DNA of 64,000 nucleotides from positions 75,218,634-75,282,633 of the forward strand of contig CP154954.1 in assembly GCA_039621445.1 (NCBI GenBank). Direction: 5' to 3'. The first letter of the stretch is position 1. Each line of letters opens with the position of its first letter. The translations under genes and the position numbers were made by a program. The notes under the pieces were generated by a model. That model saw only the letters and a program-made list of their open reading frames with translations. It was not told the DNA's origin and did no database searches. Positions 57,279 to 64,000 of the stretch are shown piece after piece. This DNA comes from Euglena gracilis (Eukaryota; Euglenida; Euglenophyceae; Euglenales).

Positions 57279-58239
57279 CTCAATTTTTTGGGAGGGCGTT
57301 TCTGAAGTGTTCCAAAGAATGTGGGGTTGGCAGTGGGGATGTGTCAAGACACGGTTTTGGACACAGGGGGTTCAAGATTCAGTTGGGACAAAAAAATAAG
57401 AGAGACAAAAAATTATGGGAAGCCACCTCAGTTTTCCCATATTTTCCACAGTTTTGTCCAGTGCATTTTTGTCCTACGCTCTTCAAATCTTCAGTTACAC
57501 AAACAAAAGAATGAAGGGCCTCTGGACCACGGGCACTGTTCAAGGTCTAACTGGGCAAGGTGCGGTCAGAAAAGCATCCACACACACGCACATGATCACC
57601 ACACAATACCCATCTGTGCGGTCTGGCACCAAAATGCATTAAAATAAAAAGTTATCCTCAGTTCTTTAAAACTTTCATATTTTCCCATACTTTTTAATTC
57701 CAGAATATAATTTATTCCATAATTATTTCTGTAATTCTTCCCGCAATTTTTGAAACACTCCCATATGTTTTTGGGTATATAAAATTTTTTGTGTGTAAAC
57801 CCCGCATGGTTGAACAGACACCCCCTTATGAAAATGGGAAAGACAGTTTGGAAAATATGCCTTGGTAATGGAAAGTAAGCAAAGAAAATACTGAAAAAAA
57901 AACAATTCCTTGCAAAAAAAGCGGTTCATTGAGTGTGTGCGTCTGTACATTCATTTTCAAAAACAGGGATCAGCCTCTGGTTTTTCCTAAACTGCCTTCA
58001 TATACAATAAGCAACGTCTTACCAAACCAAATGATTTTTTTGAAGGTGGCTCTTTGAGAGTCCTTGCCTGTACAAATATTCAAATAGTTGTCACTTCTTC
58101 ACAGAAAGATGAGCTTCAAATAAAAAGGAATCAATTTGGGGTGGTGCCTGGAGAACACCACGGGAAGGGGGGGCTTAAGTGGACAAGGGCACTTGAACAA
58201 ATTGAGGGAACCATATCCACGCATCAGGCGCATAGACAC

Positions 58240-58405
58240 CTGGCAAACTTGATGAGGGAGCCGGGGGTGTCGAGGGCAGACGTGGTGACGGCGAGGGCGA
58301 AGGGAGTGCCGGCCACAAGGATGGTTGCCGGTATCGATTTTTGTTTTGGCAGGTGGGGGTTGATCATCGGGGGATGGGGGTCAAAAGACAAACCCCTCCA
58401 AAAAA
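58240..58405 (-). pseudogene. Copy of exon K
   Basis: Counterpart of 19,762-19,927 with the same donor. Confidence 0.52.
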
Positions 58406-58855
58406 CTAGATGGGGTTCCAGGTTGCTGGAGTGCATCTTCTCAACGTCCCCCCCCCTGCCAGGTTGTTTGGAAGTATTTCAAGCAGGGCTGAGACTTGTG
58501 TCCCAAAAAGGGGGTGCCAAGGCACTGGAACCAACTCTTTTTGTCTTGCCCCGCCACATCAGTTGGGCACTGCCAGCAACAAGGTCCCCCCCCCCCCGCA
58601 ATGAACAGTCACTGACCGTCACTGACAGCCAATAGACAGTCACTGACAGTTTGGCCAGCACCGGGGACCCTGACAGGTTCGGGCGTGCCGGGTTGCCCGG
58701 GGGGGGGGGGGGGGGGCAGTGATGTGGCCAATAACAGTCCGTGAGCCCAAACCCCCGGCCAACTGTCGATGGACAGCGGTGGGCACTCAGTCGGCTTCGA
58801 TGCGCTCCAAGTCCCACAGGGAAAAAGGGGGGAAGTGGCAGAAGTGGCAGACGAC

Positions 58856-59027
58856 GGCCGTCCTGGGCGGCCACCACGGTGCGCAGCTGCTGCTCCGTGG
58901 AGGGTAGGGGGCGGCCGCAGCGCGCCCCGACAAAGTTCGAGGCGGAGCGTCGCATCGGGGCGAGGCCCTCAAGTCGCGTCAGCCGTGTGATGGCGAAGAG
59001 GCCCAGCCACCCGGAAAAGCAGTTTAA
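58856..59027 (-). pseudogene. Copy of exon J with offsetting indels
   Basis: Counterpart of 19,144-19,318 but 3 bp shorter. Small indels turn FVGAALRAAPYLATEQ into FVGARCGRPLPSTEQ; the frame is restored before EQQLRTVV. A further change just past the donor alters the downstream sequence. Confidence 0.62.
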
Positions 59028-60964
59028 CTGCCGACCTGCCCCCCCCCCCAGGAAACTGTCACCTGACAGGTTAGCTGGAACCGAGGACTCTGCCAGTTTC
59101 CGGGGGGTAGGTACCCCCCCCCGGCTCATTGGCCCAGGCCATGTTGGCTCCAACAGGCCGGGGGGGGGGGGGGACTTCCGGGGGGGGGGGGCAGGTGGAT
59201 TTTAACAGACAGGGGGGGGGTTGACGGGCCTCCCAGCCAAAATGCTTGAAAAAGGGGGGTCATGTCGGCCCCAAAAGGCCGGGGCCAACTTGGGGGGGGG
59301 GGGCATGTTGGCCCAACAGACAGGGGGCGGGGGGGGGGGGGGGGCGCAGAGAGATGGGGAGGAGTAGGTGCGTTTTGAACACCCCCAGAAGTGTCATCTC
59401 CTGTGCAGAGTCCGTGTTTTCTCCTCAGCCCACCGCAGACCGGTCAGCAGCTGACTCAACTTCTTGGGATTCAGGCAGTCCTTCAAACACAAAAGCCGTC
59501 TGGGAAGATGGTCAATGTTTTGAGCAGTCCATGGTGCAGGGTACAGCACCCTGAATTAGGGTCAAAAGACTTCGCAGAAGAGTTCCATGTCTTCCAGCCT
59601 CATTACACACCGACCCCCCCCCCTGGGAAACTGTCACCTGACAGGTGGGCGGGTACCAAAGACCCTGACAGTTTCCGGGGCGGGACCCTGACAGGTTCTC
59701 GGGCATGACACTGAGGGGAGGGGAGGTACATCCCCCCCCCCTTGTCCTTGACACGCCAAAATATGGGGAAAGTGCGGTTGATACGGGGGATGTATTTTGG
59801 ACACGGCATGTCATGGGAACCGTACCACAAAACATGCAGCAAAAAAAAAACCCGGCACACAGGATGACGATGAAAGGTCTGAGGGCCCAATCACCAAAGC
59901 ATCACTCCATTGGAGCGCTCATATCTCACTAAATCACCAAACTCAAAAGAAGATGAGTTCAAAGCCACGGTTCTGTGCAGAAAATGGCAAACAATCAGCT
60001 CCAGAGACGTGAAGTGTGTCAAAAATACTTTACTCTTTTTAGGTACGGGAAAAGTGCGGTTGACACGGGGGGTGTGTCATGGACAAGGCGTGTCAAGGAC
60101 AGGGGGGGGAGTGTACCCCCAGGCTCATTGGCCCGGGCCATGTTGGCCCCAACAGGCTGGGGGCGGGGGGGGGGGGCAACTTCGGGGGCCATGTTGACTC
60201 CAACAGACAAGGGGGCCAACAAGCCGCCAAGCCAAAATGCCTCAAAAAGGGGGTCCGTGTCGGCCCCAGAGAGTTTTATATGTTCAAGCCCTTACGGTTA
60301 TTGAAAGTTGAGCTTTGTTGTGAAATGGCATGTTTGAGTGCATTGGCACTCAAACATGGCGATGCCTGTTTGAGTGTGTGCCCGGGGGGGGGGGGGGAAC
60401 AACGACCCAATGGCAGGAGCACAGGGAGAGGGGATCACATGAGAGAAGATGGGATCGAGATGAGGGAGGACCTCGAACAAGCTGTGGAAGTCACCTGATG
60501 CTGAGGTTGAGAAGAGGGACGTCAATGAAAAGTTCTGTGGATATCGGCAGATCACAGCTGCTCAGTCACAATCTCAGTTCTGTGAAGAACCACTGAACCG
60601 AGCATGCTTCTGTGTACAGTTACAGAAATTATGGCAAAGCTTAGGGAAATTTTTTTTATCACAGTGACACATGATCACGTGACCTGTAATCTCTTGTCTG
60701 TCAGGTGGTATTTAGTTTATGCATCTAATTGCCTGATCAAAAGCATTTCAAGGATAGAACTCTGTTGGAGAACCTTTGAAGAACTAGATTCCAAACTTCC
60801 TCCTGGTTAGCCTTGGTTCTGCATAAAGCCCAAAAGCAATAATTGGATGGATGGATAAACGGACGGACGGATGGATGGACGGACAGACGGACGGATGGAT
60901 GGATGGATGGATGGACGGATGGATCTTTATCAATATAGATTGATCTGTCCATCGTCGATCGATA

Positions 60965-61025
<61 letters not shown>

Positions 61026-61223
61026 ACAGACATTTGCATGGATGTGTGTGTGCGTGTGGGGTAATGCTTTCACTCCAGAAACTAGATCCTTTTTCACTCA
61101 GTGAGGTCATTTTTTCAAATTCAGGAAAAAACTATATAAAAAAAAGGCACCAAGCACAGCTGATTCTTAAACCACTGTTCCATCCACTCTCAAAAGGATG
61201 CAAAAGGGCCGTGGGCAAATGAC

Positions 61224-61386
61224 AGCCCCCGGCGGCCCGTTGAAGAGAACAATGCGCTGGCTGGCGTTGGTGATGTTGCTGCCCCCCGGCCCCCGGAGGC
61301 CGTTCGGGTTGAGGCCCGTGAGGGCCGGGTCCAGCCAGGGACAGGAGAGGAGAGGAGGAAGAGGGGCACATACGTCACGAGCCCCA
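61224..61386 (-). pseudogene. Copy of exon I
   Basis: Counterpart of 16,785-16,947; WLDPALTGLNPNG and IVLFNGPPGA unchanged. Confidence 0.68.
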
Positions 61387-61415
61387 CTGCTTTGCCACCG
61401 GGGTACTATTTTGGG

Positions 61416-61460
<45 letters not shown>

Positions 61461-63439
61461 CATATGTATGTGTATATACGTATATATGTAAACCCCCCCA
61501 AATAATAAACCCCCCGGTTTATTATTTGGACACCCGAAGTCAGGGTCCAGGGGGGGGGGGTTATTATTTGGGGGGGGGGGGGTTATTATTTGGGTAAAAT
61601 TTTCGAAGGCAAAAATCGGCCCGAAAACCCCTTCACAGGCTCCAATGGTCACTTTTTTGGCATTTTGGGGCTTTTTTGAAAATTGGGTGCTTTTTTGGCA
61701 CATTTTCTGCACCAATTTTTTCCATTTTTTGTGATTTTTGGCAACATTTCTGTTAATTTTTAACTCTTTTTTCTTTGGCTTCATACCTGCCGGAGGGGGG
61801 GTTTATTATTTGGGCGGCCGAAGTCGGTCCTCAGGGGGGGGGGGGTTATTATTTGGGGGGTATATTATTTGGGGGGGGGGGGGGGGAGTTTATGTGTACA
61901 TATACATATATACATATATACTTATATATGTATGTATACATATACATGTGTATATGTATATATGTATATATGTATTTATAATTTGGGCAAATTTTCAAAC
62001 TCAAAAAGACCCCCCAACAGGCACGCTTTTACATAATTTCGTGCATTTTGTACATTTTTTTTGACATTTAGTTTAGGTTGGTACTGCCACAAGTTTTTGG
62101 TACCAGTCATTTTGACCCAAATGCATTGTTTTTTTGACAGAATTGAACATTTTCTGCTTGAACAATTTCCCTCTCTGGGGTGTGGCAGGGGGATGTATAT
62201 TATTTGGGCAGCCGAAGTCCCTGGTGGGGGGGGGGGTAAAACCCCCTCCCCAAATAAGTGCGCAGTGCCCTAAATGTGCGCAGTGCGCGCACCCCCCCCA
62301 AAGGAAAAATCACTGTCACATCTCAGGTCGGAAAGACACACAATTCTCAGAGCTGTCCTTCTCAGACCAAATATTTCTATCGTCCAAGCCCAAATTTGAC
62401 ACATAATCACTTGACTCATAGCTTAAAATCACAAAAGGGGGGGGGATTGAAAAGGAGTGGGGAAAATGTATGTATTTTCGGCTTTGTCCTAAAAAGTGCG
62501 CAGTGCCCTAATAAGTGCGCACCCCTTGGGGTCCGAAACTACGTCCTTAAAATGTGCGGACCCGTGCACTTATTAGGAGGGGGGGGGTATATTATTTGGG
62601 GGGGTACTGGAACCTATCAGGGTCTTGCCCAGGAAACTGCGGGAGTCCCCGGCCGAATGTTGGCTGTAAAGGAGGAGGGTGCAGCTGGGTTGTGCTTGCC
62701 GATTTGTCAAGCAAACCTCCTGGGATCTTCTATACATACTGTGGTATTTATGCGCGCAAACACATCAGCAGTGTTAGGATACGCATGGATGGTATTCTAT
62801 CGGAGAATACCATTATTCTGTTTAAAAGCATGTCAAATTCATAGAGCCTGGATTTTTCCATTCTCCGGGGTCAGAGGGTATATTGTACATTGTTTGGGGG
62901 GTATCTTAAGACATCCAGGGAGAGTGGGACGGGAAGCATTTTTTGTGATGTGGTCAGCCAGTGAATGAGGAATGAGGTGGCCTACCGAGGTGGGAAGATG
63001 GCAACCTCAAACTCAACAACAAGGACAGCGACTCAATCCACTGGCCCAAAGCAAGAAGATGAGATAGTAATGGTGTTAAGTCAGAAACTTTGGACAGCTT
63101 TCGTTCTCCACCTTCCTGCAGTAACAAAAATTGGAAAGACGCTGCAATGAATGGCGGAGAAAAAAAATTGGGCCATTTCGCAAAAAAAAAAAAAAAAGGA
63201 GAGAGACGGTACGTTTTGAAAGGTGTCCACCACGTGCTCAGTAACAGAGGAAAAGTATTCTGCAAAAAACGTGACACCACTTCACACCCAATGACACGAA
63301 CCAACCAACATCAAAAAAAACGCTCCCTGGGCTGTGCAAAACGTTTGCAAAACGGCTTTGCAAGACGTTTTCCTCTTTCTCCTGAATATTTGGACCAAAC
63401 TGCGTGAGATGCCGAAGCAATGAAGGCGGCCCACCCTAC

Positions 63440-63571
63440 TTCGCTCCTGGAAAGGTTCGTATATCGCCCTCGAGGATGCGAGCCAGGGTGGACACGTCGA
63501 GGACCAGGTCAACAGCCGGGACAGTGGTTGGCAGAGGAGGTGGCCCAACGCTGCCACCGATGGCAGATTTG
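63440..63571 (-). pseudogene. Copy of exon H
   Basis: Counterpart of 14,612-14,743; the outermost exon copy before the window ends. Confidence 0.7.
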
Positions 63572-64000
63572 CTGAGGGAAGGGCTTTTGTGAGGGGCCAC
63601 CCACCAACGTCAAAGGAGGGGGGGGGGCTCAAAAAAATAATGCAAAATTGCAACAAAAAAAAGGAAAGGTAAGGTAATTCAAAATTAAGCTAAATAAAAA
63701 TATTGTTTCAGGACCTTTCCAGAGTGCACAAATTTCTCTTTGACTCGGAAAAATTTTCATCTCTGTGAAAAAAATATACTTTGAAAAAAATATGGCATGA
63801 TTTCAGATGTTTTGAAAAAGCATTCACATCTTTTCTCAAAACGAAGGATAAATATATACACACTTAATACCCTGGGTGTGGGGGCGGGGACACTCCACAT
63901 AAATTTTTCAAAATTTCTGTCCTAATCTTTGAGGTTCAGGAAATTCTGACTGCACACCCAATCCCCCGAAGCATTCCCTGAAATTAAATGGTATGGTGCT

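Larger units (their letters stand above)
48462..63571 (-). pseudogene. Truncated inverted copy of the receptor gene
   Basis: Counterparts of exons H to U lie in order on the minus strand, read from 63.6 kb to 48.5 kb. The copy has no cyclase-core or tail exons, because the arm ends before the equivalent of exon X and the minus strand of the spacer shows none. Coding changes include a short shifted window in exon J and a lost alternative donor in exon S. Its upstream exons would lie beyond the window. If the arm is a mis-joined allele, it is not a true pseudogene. Confidence 0.65.
46977..64000. repeat. Right arm of large inverted duplication
   Basis: Reverse complement of 14,200-30,987. It begins at ACCAATTGG (46,977) and continues through the window end, so its outer end is unknown. 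It is longer than the left arm, mostly because of a 231-bp segment at 57,048-57,278. Confidence 0.95.

Overview
The window reads as nuclear DNA of a eukaryote. Coding segments are short (50-210 bp), rich in G and C at third codon positions, and flanked by GT/AG-type borders. They lie in very long introns made of C/G homopolymer runs, hairpins, T-rich filler, microsatellites and small inverted-repeat elements. There are no operons and no bacterial-style gene packing. I cannot name the species; a microalga or a related protist is the best guess, from the gene family and the intron style.

One large gene can be followed on the + strand from about 0.3 kb to about 39 kb, with its 5' end outside the window. 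About 25 candidate exons spell, in order: the C-terminal part of one PstS-like type 2 periplasmic-binding (PBP) domain (exons at 0.3 and 2.4 kb), a second, nearly complete PBP-like domain (4.5-23.7 kb), a single transmembrane segment with basic stop-transfer residues (26.7 kb), a conserved cytosolic linker (27.6-28.4 kb), a class III nucleotidyl-cyclase-like domain (28.9-35.5 kb) and a C-terminal tail (36.0-39.2 kb). Reading phases agree by hand across most junctions. The product would be a cell-surface receptor with an outer solute-binding region and an inner cyclase-like domain. Several canonical cyclase residues look replaced, so it may be a pseudo-cyclase.

The second major feature is an inverted duplication. 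About 16.8 kb at 14,200-30,987 returns in reverse at 46,977-64,000, around a unique 16-kb spacer, and the right arm runs off the window. The right arm carries a minus-strand copy of exons from the second PBP domain through the first cyclase exons. It stops before the cyclase core, which exists only once, in the spacer. The arms differ by homopolymer lengths, substitutions, a 231-bp indel and a rearranged block, so they are not a simple read-through of one molecule. A real duplication and a mis-joined second haplotype both remain possible.

The third is the mobile content of the introns. Four elements have recognisable ends: 959-1228 (8-bp target duplication, palindromic ends), 10,022-10,822 and 27,681-27,858 (CAGGCTTCTTTT-type ends, 8-bp target duplications inside the reading frame, so probable intron-creating introners), and 37,368-37,662 (10-bp target duplication). 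A 3.0-kb element at 10,987-13,981 has 75-bp inverted ends and is full of a GCGCGCATTTGCGC-type palindrome. Many introns share a module with C-run/G-run arms around a GGCGCC hairpin. I saw no tRNA, rRNA or CRISPR array.
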